From assembly GCA_029582265.1 (NCBI GenBank), contig CM055835.1, positions 15,795,580-15,859,579 of the forward strand: 64,000 bases of DNA, written 5' to 3'. Source of the stretch: Zoroaster sp. YZ-2022. Its lineage: Eukaryota; Echinodermata; Asteroidea; Forcipulatida; Zoroasteridae. Shown here in pieces: positions 42,961-53,416 of the stretch. Under the pieces are notes generated by a model. The model made no database searches. It was not told the origin of the DNA and worked only from the letters and a program-made list of their open reading frames with translations. Each line of letters starts with the position of its first letter. The stretch's first letter is position 1. The position numbers and the translations under genes were made by a program.

Positions 42961-44245
42961 CATATCGAAAAGTGGGGGAGAGGGTGATCTTGAAATGTAC
43001 GTATATAGCCTAATGTACAAAGTACTGTAGCGCATCGGTAATTTTTGCATTAATTGATTAATTCTGTTTGTGAAATTTATGCTTTGTTGAGACATGAATC
43101 ATTTTTGTAGATTTAATCATTTGGTTTTACTCATTTCTCAAAATGCAATATAAATCATCAGGTAGAAATATTTCAAGTGAGGTTTTCTATCATCAACTTA
43201 ACACCCTTTCAGTACTGACCAATAGTGTAAAGGAGCTGTACAATTTTTACACTTAGCCCAACCAGTATGGCATAAAAATAAATATTTAGCCATAGATAAC
43301 TTGGTGTGTATAATAGACAGATATTTCATATTTTTATTAATACTCATGTAGGAATTCATCCAAGAGATGACCACAAAGGGGGCCATCATAAGCTACTTGA
43401 GCAAGTAGTTCCGACAGTGTTTCTATAACATCCACCCCATAAGCAGGAAAAGCAATGATTTTTCTTAATATGCCTATTTGATCAATTTTAAAAGATAATT
43501 TCAAATTCTCCAAGCCATAACTTCTGGTTCAATCAGGTGATTGCATTTCATTGTATTTAATTAATTAATATTATTGTTGACCTTGCCAAATTTCATGAAA
43601 TTTCTGTTTCGCGTTTTTCTAGATAAAAAGTAATTTAACTTAACCTGCCGCTAGATTTTTTTCTACAACTACCGGTAGAACGCATGCTTACTTTAAACGT
43701 GTACCAATGTCCGTTAACATTCTTTGAATTTTGAAAAGATCACATTTAGTACACGTCTGTAAGAAAAATTCACATAATTACGAGTTTTTCCATTCTCGGT
43801 TCGTGAGAAACGATTTTCTGAAATCATGTGAAATCCCTCTCCATTTGTTCTGCTTCTTTAACAATTTAAACACTGCTTTCCAAATTCATCTACAAGCTTG
43901 AAAACAGCTGCTAACTGTACTGCCATAAAAACGGACATCCTTCCAATTTAATCATAACTAACAACACAACGAATGGGCGACGTATACAGTAGGATGATCA
44001 GCACCGAACGTTTGGCAATATTTGTGCACCAATGTGAGTTGACCATGTCAAGGCACATGCGGACATTTTCAGCCATAACAGAACGTAAATGCCCCTTGAC
44101 CTGTCTAGATAACCAATCAAGACACGAGAGGGCGGTATTCACGTTTCACAGTCCACCCAATTTTTTTTAATGCATGGTATGCTAATGTGAAAGTGTAAGT
44201 GAGACTAATTGCGGTGACACCATGTGAAATTCTCAATTGAGTGGT
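42961..44245. other. Intergenic, no gene seen
   Basis: AT-rich. No repeat or coding signal beyond short frames. Confidence 0.4.
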
Positions 44246-44316
44246 AATTAGTTCTGAAAAGAACTGGAGGTTACAATTCGACGTTTCGATCAGTATGCTC
44301 TCGTCCTCAGGAGAAT
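44246..44316 (-). ncRNA. Terminal module: hammerhead-like core and stem-loop
   Basis: The minus strand reads TCTCCTGAGGACGAGAGC, ..., TGATCGAAACGTCGAATTG, then AGTTCTTTTCAGAACT. CTGAGGA and CGAAAC match conserved hammerhead ribozyme core segments, and Penelope-like elements are known to carry hammerhead motifs. I cannot draw a clean stem II, so this copy may be degenerate. The final 16 bases form a 6-bp stem with a TTTC loop. A related module is at 59576-59650. Confidence 0.4.
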
Positions 44317-44485
44317 GCCAGACTCTGGGAAATGCTGCTGCTTAAGTAGGCTGGAGAATTAGTTTGTTGAGGCATGCAGGCGGGAACTGTTGAGACTAGG
44401 ATCCTAGGGGTTGGGGGAGAGGAGTGTGTGCTCACTGAACTGAATCAGTTGTTAACAAGCACAGGGGGGAAGGAGGGTGGTTGAC

Positions 44486-44830
44486 TTAGGATATAGGAGA
44501 TCCCTCAGTCTGAGGTGGGTTGTGGACTTTGGATATCTTGATCGGTCCGTAGTAGTGGTCACTGATGTAGAAGCCGATGTCCTGTGGAACAGTGTCGTGT
44601 TTAACGATCTCGATGACCTCTCTGATGCGTCTGGGGCGCCATGTGTCGATGGGTGTGATTAGTTGAGCTGCCTGCCAGTCGATTTGGTGGTCCTTGATGT
44701 GGGAGTGCTTGATGATGGCTGACTTCTCAAAATCTCCTCTGGGGTCATGTGCTCGGTGTTCTTTCAGTCTTGTGGGGAGATTCCGCCTTGTTTCGCCGAT
44801 GTAGACCTTACCACACTCAGGGGATCCGGT
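44486..44830 (-). pseudogene. Penelope-like GIY-YIG endonuclease domain
   Basis: ECGKVYIGETRRNLPTRLKE is the GIY-YIG core (the Tyr-Ile-Gly and the following Arg), followed by HRAHDPRGDFEKSAIIKHSH and DHQIDWQAAQLI, then TWRPRRIREVIEI with the catalytic Glu region. The domain is uninterrupted to the stop at 44486. It cuts target DNA for insertion. The upstream CCHH-type segment (KVYIGET preceded by EWESTGSPEC) is shifted relative to RT. Confidence 0.85.
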
Positions 44831-44967
44831 AGACTCCCACTCTGTTGCTGGGATCCGGTTTATCCTTGTGGGTGTGGAGAAGTCCTTGAAGTTTGCTGGG
44901 GGCTGAGTGGAAGCCTCGGATGCCTGCTTGTCGGAGGATGCACTGAAGAGAAGACAAACAGAAATGG

Positions 44968-46272
44968 TTAGATTGGGGAGACCTTGCAGTCGGGGTTTGG
45001 AACAGGCTTTGATGTGTTGATCTTGCTGGGTTTGTAGCCGTTGCGCTGGAGGGTAGTCCTGATGTGCCGTAGTTCCTTGGGTAGGCAGTCCTGGTCGTAT
45101 AGGTTGTAGGCGCATTCCACAAAGGTGCGGTTGACCGATGACTTAATGCTAGGGTGATGGAAGGAGTGCTGGTTGAGGTAACGGTCTGTGTGGGTGGGCT
45201 TCCTGTAAACGTTGTGGTGTAGGGAGCCATCTGGGTTCCTGGAAATGCCAACAACGAGGAACGAGATCTTGCCTTCTACTTCCATCGTGAACTTGATGTT
45301 AGGATGTTGTTAAGAAAGTCATGAAGTGTGTCTCTGCCATGTGGCCAAACAACAAAGGTGTCATCCACATAGTGGAGCCACAGGTTCGGTTGGAGGTCGG
45401 CAGTGTTGAGGGAAGAGGTTTCAAACTCTTCCATGAAAATGTCAGCAAGGACCGGGGATAAAGGAGATCCCATGAACTTGCCCTGAAATTGGAAACTTAG
45501 AAGAAACACACGTTAGTAATAAATTATGTATTTGGGCAGGTGTGATCATCAAGATCATCTTGTTCGAGTCTGTCCTTCACCAGGAGTCATGTCTCTTCAG
45601 TTGGGACATTTGTGAAAAGGAGACAACATCAAAACTAACCAAGATGTCGCTGAGTTGTAGAGTGAGACCCCGGGTGACCTCAACAAACTGACTGGAGTTG
45701 GACACATGGTGCTGAGTGAGACTCACCAAGGGTCGGAGGATCTTAGCTAGGTGCCGGGCTGTGTTGTATGTGGGTGAACCTCTGGAGGCGACGATAGGAC
45801 CAAGAGGAACATGTGGATCTTCAGCTGGCCAAAGAACCTGGGGCAGGATGACCTGGAGGGTCTGAGGTGTCGGTAGTTGGATGGTAAGGGCATCGGCATG
45901 GTGGAGGGCAAGGAGTTTGCTAGCAACTCTTTTCTCTATGGATGGGATGGGGTTCTTCTTGAGGGGGCGGTATGAACCAGATAATAAAATGTCACTTACC
46001 TTGGCGGTATATTGCGATCGATCCATGATGACTGTAGCGATGCCTTTGTCTGTGGTAAGGATGTGGATAGAGCTGTCCCGTCTGATGCCACGTAGAGCAG
46101 AAAGCTCTTCCTTGGAAAGGTTGGGCTTAGCTGGCTTGGCTCTACTTAACACCTCACTCATCTTCATCCAGACGTCGTCTGCTTCTGTCTTGTCGAGTGG
46201 TTGTAAGGCTGGTTCTACCGACTGGATGATCTCTTCCGTTAGGATGGATTTGGGCATGAGGGCGAAATTCAT
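44968..46272 (-). pseudogene. Penelope-like reverse transcriptase, broken
   Basis: Three frames: 46272-45577 (N-terminal region and RT motifs up to LVSFDVVSF), 45509-45276 (FQFQGKFMGSPLSPVLADIF and LHYVDDTFVVW) and 45285-44968 (SFLVVGISRNPDGSLHHNVY, RKPTHTDRYLNQHSFHHPS). YVDD is the catalytic pair. Between GKF and MGSPLSP, family members have about nine more residues; they are missing here. The segment 45510-45576 is frameshifted. Confidence 0.85.
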
Positions 46273-46560
46273 ACCTAATGACAGTACCGATGTTTTGGCA
46301 GGGGTAAGGGTACGTTGGCTAAGGTTGACGACGGTGTGCTTGTGGAACGCGTCTTGTGAACGGAGTTGTGGAGGTTGCCTTAAGGATATAGATGATCCTG
46401 TACTTCTGCTAGAAATGCAGTTGGAGTGAGATATAGGAGATCTCCAAGACTCTGAGTTGATTATTCTTGTATGTTCTTGTATGTTCCAAACCGCTCGGGG
46501 ACTTTCCAGTCAGAGGCCGTCCGCGCGACAATCCCTCCCTGGGGGTGTTGCATCACAAAT

Positions 46561-46578
46561 TGGTGTCAGAATTGGGAT
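46561..46578 (+). promoter_or_regulatory. Gypsy primer-binding site
   Basis: TGGTGTCAGAATTGGGAT starts three bases after the LTR terminus GCATCACA and is followed by gag at 46690. Confidence 0.75.
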
Positions 46579-46689
46579 ATTTGATTGATTGCAATTGCTG
46601 AGATTATAGGGTATAGCGGTTGTATATATGTTGGGAGTCGCCTCCGGTGAGGACCTCAACAGGTCCAAGATGGAAGTGCAGTTGTTACA

Positions 46690-47760
46690 GTGGAGAAGTC
46701 CCAACAGACAAGGCGGATTGCAGAGATTGAGTCTGCTTTGAAACAGACTGAGTCTGACGAGAGCCTGGCTGGAGTAGCTGGAGGTAACATCCGAAAGCGT
46801 GTTAGGGTTGCTAGAGATATTGAGTTTAAACTTCCTAGTCAGGGTTTGGCCGATTTAAGGGAGGAGACAGGGTACACCTCATTGGAGGTGCCCCCACGTC
46901 TGAGTGATTTCAAAGTATCGGGGACCCATCCTATTGAAAAGGGTGGTGAGAAGAGTCTTATGGATTGGACTACCCCTCGGAGGGGTGGTGACATGTCCAC
47001 TCCTGATCCCTGTAAGGTGCAGGAGTCAGGTGACACGGGTGTTAACCGTACAAACCCTTTCGTTGCCGTTGAAGAGGTGTCTGATCCAAAGCAGAGATAT
47101 AGCGATTTAGTGAGTTTTGCTACACGTTCATTTGACAATATCCATAGTACGCCAGGTCCGGCTAAGAACACCAGTGCTGACAAGGTTGGACCTTGGAAGT
47201 TGGAGAGAGATTCCAGGGTGGTTGGGGAAGAAAGGATGAGGGAGCGGGTCCACCAGACCCCTCGCAGTCCTAACATTGTTCCCAACCGGTACAGTGGTAA
47301 AATCCCATGGAATGAGTATTTCGGTCATTTTGAGAGTTGTCGGTTAGTAAACCAGTGGGACAAGGCACAGTCAGCGGAGTATTTGGCAGCGAGTCTCCAA
47401 GGTGATGCAGTCCGCATTTTGGGGACAGTGCCAGTCAGGGTTACAGATACACCTATGGTGAACTCGTGAAGATGTTGTCACAGTTTGGTCCAGGGCAGCA
47501 GGCCGAGAATTTTCTGGTCGATCTGAGACATAGGTGACAGAAACCCAAAGAAACTCTCCAAGAGTTAGGTCAGGCGATTCATGAACAAGCAGTGAAAGCT
47601 TACCCTGAGATTCCTGAGGAACCAAGGGATCGGCTAGAGAAGAACCACTTTGTGAATGCGGTGGCAACCCAGTCGATATGGGAGGGCATATTCTGAGCCT
47701 GACCAAAGAATTTGTCAGAAGCAATTCAGGCCGCTCTAGAGACGGAGAAGTTTGAGAAAA
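46690..47760 (+). pseudogene. Gypsy Gag, frameshifted
   Basis: The frame from 46690 (a non-ATG-certain start; the first Met codes MEKSQQTRRIAEIESALKQ) runs 259 codons with charged, low-structure sequence, then the capsid start: NRYSGKIPWNEYFGHFESC, WDKAQSAEYLAASLQGDAVR. After a frame change near 47455 the match continues as MLSQFGPGQQAENFLVDLR, ETLQELGQAIHEQAVKAYPE and NHFVNAVATQSIWEG with stops. This is the capsid domain of gypsy Gag. A zinc knuckle remnant (KCYKCGQRGN) follows at about 48007. Confidence 0.75.
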
Positions 47761-48229
47761 TAAAAATCCATCGAAGTTTGGAAAATCCAGCCAAATTTGC
47801 TAGTGGGGTAGACCGTGAGGCGAGGAGAGATTGCAGTTTGTCGAGAGGGCTATAAACCAACAATCTAAGAGTGGTGATGGTTTGTCTCAGTAGTTGAACA
47901 ACATGTTGAAACTTTTGGCAGCACAGAAGTTGAAAGAGGGGACTTGTGAGGTCCCAGAGGTGTCGGAGGGGTCACATCCTCAAAGGCGGCGACCCTGGTC
48001 AGAATTGAAGTGTTACAAGTGTGGTCAGAGGGGAAATTTGCATTCGAGTGTAAGGAGCCCGGGCGACGACAGGGTAAACTTTCGGGAAACGACCAGCAAC
48101 CTACTGGGGGGTCCACGGAAAGGCTGAACATTGTCGAGGACCCACAGAAGCAGATCAACACAGAGCTAGAAAAAGGAAATTAGAGGGTGGTGATGAGGCG
48201 CGTGTAGTGTCAGTCCCCAAGCAGGGATT

Positions 48230-48690
48230 GTTTGTTGAGGGGAGCGTGAGGTCCACCACTTTTCGACTCTACTGACACATTGATAAGCATTGCTGTTTTT
48301 AACCAGATTGCAAAGGAACAGACACCTATCCTTCGAGATTGTGATGTTGGATTACGTCAGGTGGATGACACCCTATTGAAGACATTGGGAACAGCGTGGG
48401 TTGAGCTAAAGATTGGCAGAACAACGTATCCGGTAAATGTGATATTTGCTGATATATCCCTCCCCGCCATGCTGGGGATGGATTGGTTGTTTCCGACTTG
48501 TGGCAGTTTAGATTTTCGGAATATGGAGTTGAACCTAAATGGAGAGCGAATGAAGTGCCAGAGTGGTCTAGGCGAGACTTCTGTTGGTCGGATTGTTGTT
48601 ACGGCGACGACAGAAATACCGGCAGGGTATGAAGCCATGGTGGCTAGAGTTGTATGTCAGCCTGACGGGCTGGCCGGTCATGATGTTTGA
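48230..48690 (+). pseudogene. Gypsy protease lacking its active-site triad
   Basis: VEGSVRSTTFRL is followed by a stop where LLVDTGA would be expected; the sequence resumes in another frame just after it (TGACACATTGATAAGCATTG), so a short deletion removed the catalytic Asp-Thr-Gly. Downstream, LRQVDDTLLKTLGTAWVELK and VIFADISLPAMLGMDWLFP are the typical remainder of retropepsin, and TEIPAGYEAMVARVV begins the linker to RT. Confidence 0.7.
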
Positions 48691-49249
48691 GCCTGTCTGT
48701 GATGGTGGAGAGCTCTCCCAGAGGGACTTAGTGTTAGCTAGATCATTGATTGAGGTGCCAACGGAAGTGGTGCCTGTAAGGGTGTTGAACCCTTGTAAGG
48801 AGGATGGTGAGGTGAATCAAACAGACAGTGATACCTCACCGGTGGTGTCGGCTAGTGACGTAGTTGATGTTGGAGACATTTCAGTCTTATCAGAAGGCCA
48901 GCCCCTCGGGGAGACTGATGGGATTGTTGATGACCCATCACTTGAGGTGTCATCGGAGGTCCTAGCCGGAAGATGTGAAGCCACGAGTCCACCGACAAAG
49001 CCTACGAAGTTTCACTGCTACTGGTGTCTGAGTGACTTTCAGCAGGCGAGTGGTTTGGCCCAGCATTTCAGGCTGCAACATGGGCCGAAGGAGTTCCTGT
49101 ATTGTAGACAGTGCAGCCAGCATTTTGGTCAACGGGACAAACTACAAAGGCACTATGTCCAGATGCATAGCAGATGCATGGCAGACTTCAACGAGATCAA
49201 GAAGGAGCCACCTCGCACTGAGGAGAGAGATGCCTTGACATCGGGCTGA
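48584..49249 (+). pseudogene. Pol remnant with two C2H2 zinc fingers
   Basis: From about residue 33, the frame reads DVMFEPVCDGGELSQRDL-type linker sequence, VPVRVLNPCKEDGEVNQ, then an acidic stretch. Residues 145-195 (49016-49168) are two classical fingers: CYWC-x12-H-x4-H and CRQC-x12-H-x4-H. The whole RT to integrase part expected between linker and fingers is absent, so either an internal deletion placed them side by side or the fingers were a C-terminal pol domain. The frame ends TEERDALTSG and a stop. Both fingers keep all ligands. Confidence 0.7.
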
Positions 49250-49579
49250 GCTCGGACCACTGCATCCACATGAGTGGGAAAAATGAACAACGATTTGATG
49301 GCTGTCCCCAAGGAAGTAGTGAGACAGTGGCAGAGGCTATACCAGCCTCGCCGGCAGTCGGTTTGACGATTGCTCCATTCTCCCCTCTCCATGCAAATCC
49401 TTCTTCACCCAGGGTAGTGCTGTCAGGGAAACCTTGAGGAATGCTTGACAGGATGCTAAATGCAGCTACGGAGTTGGACATGCCAGAGTTGGAATCCATA
49501 AGCAGCATGGAAGAACAGTCTAAAGAGGAACAGAATCCACAACCGGAGAAACAACATCCCTAACAGCAGTCATCATGCA

Positions 49580-49760
49580 CAACCAGGATCCGAACAACTC
49601 CAGCATGAGCCACCACACTCGGGACCTGGACAGCCACAGGAGTTATCACAACCAGGACACGAACAGACATAGGAGTCATCACAACCAGGACGCAAACAGC
49701 CGCAGGAGCCATCTCGATCAGGATCAGAACAGCCACAGGAGTCACCACGACCAGAACCCA
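49580..49760 (+). repeat. 33-bp tandem repeat, about 5.5 units
   Basis: Unit of the type CAGCCACAGGAGTCATCACA plus ACCAGGACACGAA. In one frame it reads QPQESSQPGRE repeats, in others it gives SHH- or DSCG-type repeats. It lies near the pol C-terminus, before the 3' LTR. Confidence 0.85.
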
Positions 49761-50533
49761 AAGTCAAGTTGGCCACCATACGAGAACACACAGTGGTCCT
49801 TACATTGATCAACTAAGGCGTGGTGGTACGCCAGGAAGTAAGCGACAATATGTATTACAAGAACGTTGTTATTGAGTGGGCCGTACCCAATGGAGGAAAC
49901 CGAGTTTCCCAGACTGTTGAGTGTTTTCAGCTTATATTTATATCATAACTTATATTGTTTTGTATTGAAAGGAACCACTTTATATAATGTTAAGTTTTTA
50001 AAGCAGTTTTTATTGTTACGTAAAACATATTTGACCAAGTATTCAGGTGGATTAGGAGGCACCCAGGTGAGGTGATCTCCTCTCTGTGTAATTTCGTGTA
50101 GGTGCTGCATTGAGGTGCTACATTGAGGTGTTTGTTTAAGGAGATTCGTGTACTGTATAAACTACCTCAGAAATTTTATGATCGTTGAGCATATTTTCAT
50201 ACTTGCCAGACTTTGCGAGAGGTGCCATAAGTGCACATGTGGTGATAAGTTCCCCTCCACCGTGATGTACCATAACGGTGTGCCAGTGACCCATCATCGA
50301 GGTGCCATACATTTTCATGTTAGTCATAAGGATTTGCTGTATTGATGATTGTTATTTTGGTGATTTGAGGACTCGGTCACCTCCAGGTTAGGTGCCTTAT
50401 TGTTTGCGAATAAACCAGTATTATTTGTTATATAAATACACAACAACTTGTATCCAAGTGACTTTGTTCATAGGGTGATCTCAGAGCAATTGTATTCATT
50501 CGTCAGGATGGTATACTGCTATCCCAACGGATA

Positions 50534-50610
50534 CGTTCCTAACCGCTCGGGGACTTTTCCAGTCAGAGGCCGTCCGCGCGACAATCCCTCCCAGGGGGTG
50601 TTGCGTCACA
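50534..50610 (+). repeat. 3' LTR, terminal part
   Basis: Matches 46481-46557 with three or four differences and ends TTGCGTCACA. The LTR start upstream (perhaps near 49915-50045) cannot be fixed because the 5' copy is truncated. Confidence 0.75.
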
Positions 50611-52195
50611 ATATGTACTATACATATATGCATACATAATGTACACTGTACGTCAGCATTGGAGTGCCCTGAACATCTTTAAAAGTACACCCTACCTTAA
50701 TTACTTGAGAGCCCATTTTTATATTTCGTATACACAATGATTATACTTTGGGCCTTTGTTTGACAGAATTTCATGAATTTTAATTTTGTGGACCATGCAG
50801 GGTCAAAGGTCAAAGTACACTTTGCTTGACCACTTGATTTTTTTTTTAATTCCAAATTGCAAAGTGGATAATTTGTGATAAGAGCTTTCATTTAACATAA
50901 AAATCAGTTTCTTACAATATTTTTAACCGGAGTTACAGAAAGAGGTCAAACGGAAGGTAAAAAGTTCAACGACCTGTGACTCGCAAACCACATGACCAAA
51001 GACGCTCAAATTTCAGTTTTGGAGTTTTCTCATACAACCAAACAAACCTAGAAAGTAAAAAAAATCTGTGAGATTGACCTCGGAAAGTGTGATTTGACAT
51101 GGAATGACCCACTGGGTCATGTCTTTGAATGAAACGTGACATAATTCAAGATCTTTAAGATAATTGTAAGTGAAAAATATGAAGTAATTCTGAGCTTGGC
51201 AACTATGGTTTTTTTGTTCAATAAAGAGAAGGAAAAAACCAACAATTTCAAGAGGTGTTCGCACTGACGCACGAACACCTAAGAAGCAAAAAAAAAAAAA
51301 AAACGTAAATTTTCAGGTGTTCACGCTGTCATTCCCACGGACGGTACTATGAGCAGCCTCGTACCCACTGCTCATGAATGCTTATAAATAATGCACAGAT
51401 GACATGAAAATTTCATTTAAGGATTACAGATTTGACTCTGCAAGTGAACCTCCTGAACAAAAAACGCATATTTACAGGCGACGCACTTTACCCAAGTGAT
51501 AAGTCCACATATTAATGATTTGTCTGGCGTGGCTTATAATTTAGTACAGTGTATTAATACAGTGATAAATTTAGTAACATGACTGAACTGGAAGTTAAGA
51601 TCATCAGCTTTGCACATTATATGTAATTCTAATTAAAAATTATGAAAAACCATATCTTCTGAACCAAAGTAGATACTAACGTTATTTTTTATGAACATGA
51701 GGAAATTTTGTTGTGTCATGACCTTCAAATAACCTGATCTGACCTTTACATCCGGTCCAAACAGGAAGTTCAAATTCAACACATTCTAACGCAAAAGATG
51801 ATCCACGTTTGCAAAATATGATTGTGACATCATCGATGATAATTTGATTGAACCGGAGGTTCTCACGAACACCATGTGTTTGTCCCAACAAACACTTGAG
51901 CTCTAGTTTTATCTTTAATCTTTCTAGTTAACAGTTGCACTCAGAGAACAGATAGTAAACAAAAGTTAAGTAGAATAAGTTATGTAAACAAAAACTTAAT
52001 TTAAGTAAAAACACAGTGACAAACACAGTGACAAATAATACAAATCTATCTTGTAAATGTAAAAATACATAACTCCAGAGTAAAAATTAAACATTACCCA
52101 AGTTGTGTAAGTTTTACTTATGTTATAAAGAAATGTTACAGTTGTTTAGTTGAATTTTACTATTAAATTGTATAAAGGACATGATTTCATGTAAA
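50611..52195. other. Intergenic, no gene seen
   Basis: AGGTGTTCG/CGAACACCT form a hairpin near 51253-51281. An A-run lies at 51289-51303. Nothing coding. Confidence 0.4.
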
Positions 52196-52217
52196 GACCT
52201 CCACGAGGCACTGTGAC

Positions 52218-52553
52218 TCATTCCACGTCAAATTCAAGATGGAGAACACAAAGGCGAATAATGTGACAGCAGAGGCACGCCTGTGGTGGCATGTGGAGTA
52301 GCATTATAAACAAACACAAGGTGTGGTAAAAAGTCTGGCCATCTATGGCGTTACGCTCATCAATAGATTTGATGAGTCCGAAAAGGGTCCTATTGAAATG
52401 TCCTGCTTGACCGTTCCCTTCCGGGTGATACAAGGTTGTCCTCATTTTCTCCATACCATAAAAAAAGGCACACAATTCCCTTACTACATCCCCTTTAAAG
52501 TTTCGACCCTTGTCTGAAAGGTTTCGCCCGGACTCCAGTTCCTGTCCCAGCAC
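52218..52553 (-). pseudogene. Gypsy integrase fragment
   Basis: DKGRNFKGDVVRELC matches the SD-x-G-x2-F region around the second catalytic Asp, and LYHPEGNGQAGHFNRTLFGL the region containing the catalytic Glu (here QAGHFNR, so the Glu is lost to Gly-His context). TTGVPLL-type downstream sequence is in another frame. Family integrases are about 400 residues; only the central core survives, and the N-terminal HHCC domain is not seen. Confidence 0.7.
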
Positions 52554-52699
52554 TCACAAATACATTTCAATGCCGGGTCAGCCCTTTGCAGAGATAAAAG
52601 CTGTTCCCGAGGTCCATGATGGAAAAATATCTGGCGGACCGGTTGCGAACATTGCCCAGTTCAGCTGACTGGCAAACCACCATCCTTCTGAGTGGAACA

Positions 52700-53396
52700 A
52701 CTGTTGAATGTGCCTTGCACTGAATTACCCTCTCAATCTCTTCTGCCAAGGAGTGACCTGGATACGACTGAGTGCATCAGCGCAGCAAATACTAGCACCT
52801 GACCTTTTACATCAAAAGAGAAAGCTGCCAGTTGTGCAACCCATCACATTTCACATGCGCCTAGCTTTGCCGTCTGGACATATGACAGAGGATTATTGTC
52901 TGTTAGAACTGTAAATGGAACACCAAGAATATAATCTCTAAATTTATCAACAACTGCCCATTTGAGGGCCAAAAATTCCAACTTAAAAGAACTATAGTCA
53001 AGGTACTTCGCCTCCACTCCCCTCAGTCCACGACTGGCATAGACAACTAGCTGGGTGCCTCCTTCCAGTATCGTCGTCTTGAACTAAACATGCTCCTAAA
53101 CCCTGTAAGGAGGCATCTACCTCCAAAATGAATGGACGTGAAAAGTCAGGGTAAACCAAACATGGCGCCTGCGTTGAAGCCTGTTTCAAAGTGTCAAATG
53201 CCACATGTGCAATTGAATCCCAAGCAAAAATGCTTGCCTTAGATTTTGCCTTGCACCAGGGCACCAAGGCATGCAACGGTGCTGCGATCTTCGAAAAACC
53301 ATGCACAAACCGTCTGTAATACCCAGCCAAGTAAGATACCTGGTTGCAAAACAAATGACACTTGCTGCCCTTAATCTTCAACCCAAATTCTGTCAA
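52700..53396 (-). pseudogene. Gypsy RT thumb and RNase H, broken
   Basis: The frame 53396-52998 reads LKIKGSKCHLFCNQVSYL and then directly AGYYRRFVHGFSKIAAPLH; about 45 residues that normally separate these are deleted. RPFILEVDASLQGLGACLVQ starts RNase H. After a frame change, LEFLALKWAVVDKFRDYILG and FTVLTDNNPLSYV continue it to about 52860. A tandem duplication of about 20 bp (GACTCTGTCAATCAAGTGAA, near 53405-53440) shifts the frame between fingers/palm and thumb. Confidence 0.8.
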
Positions 53397-53416
53397 TCAA
53401 GTGAAGACTCTGTCAA

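Larger units (their letters stand above)
44246..46430 (-). mobile_element. Penelope-like retroelement with GIY-YIG endonuclease
   Basis: Minus-strand blocks in order: MPKSILTEEIIQSVEPALQ, HILTTDKGIATVIMDRSQY, RT with GSPLSPVLADIFMEEFE and LHYVDDTFVVWP, the domain HNVYRKPTHTDRYLNQHSF, then a GIY-YIG endonuclease. RT plus GIY-YIG in this order is diagnostic of Penelope-like elements. The 3' end carries the terminal module at 44246-44316. At the 5' side the copy meets the LTR fragment of the next gypsy element near 46480. At least three frame changes show it is dead. Confidence 0.88.
46481..50610 (+). mobile_element. Gypsy element with pol deleted
   Basis: Matching LTR ends at 46481-46557 and 50534-50610 share AACCGCTCGGGGACTTTCC, GTCAGAGGCCGTCCGCGCGA and GGGGGTGTTGC(A/G)TCACA. 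A primer site adjoins the left one. Between them are gag, a protease remnant and C2H2 fingers, but no RT, RNase H or integrase. The left LTR is truncated by or against the Penelope-like element, so the start is not the true element end. Confidence 0.82.

Noticed and set aside
44281..44316. An active hammerhead ribozyme
   Set aside because: CTGAGGA and CGAAAC are present but I could not pair the bases of stem II well enough; I list it only as a degenerate hammerhead-like core.
45480..45510. Splice-acceptor-like TTTCCAATTTCAG in the Penelope RT as evidence of an intron
   Set aside because: The sequence upstream of it still encodes RT residues (FLLSFQFQ) in frame with the downstream block, so a deletion and frameshift explain it better.
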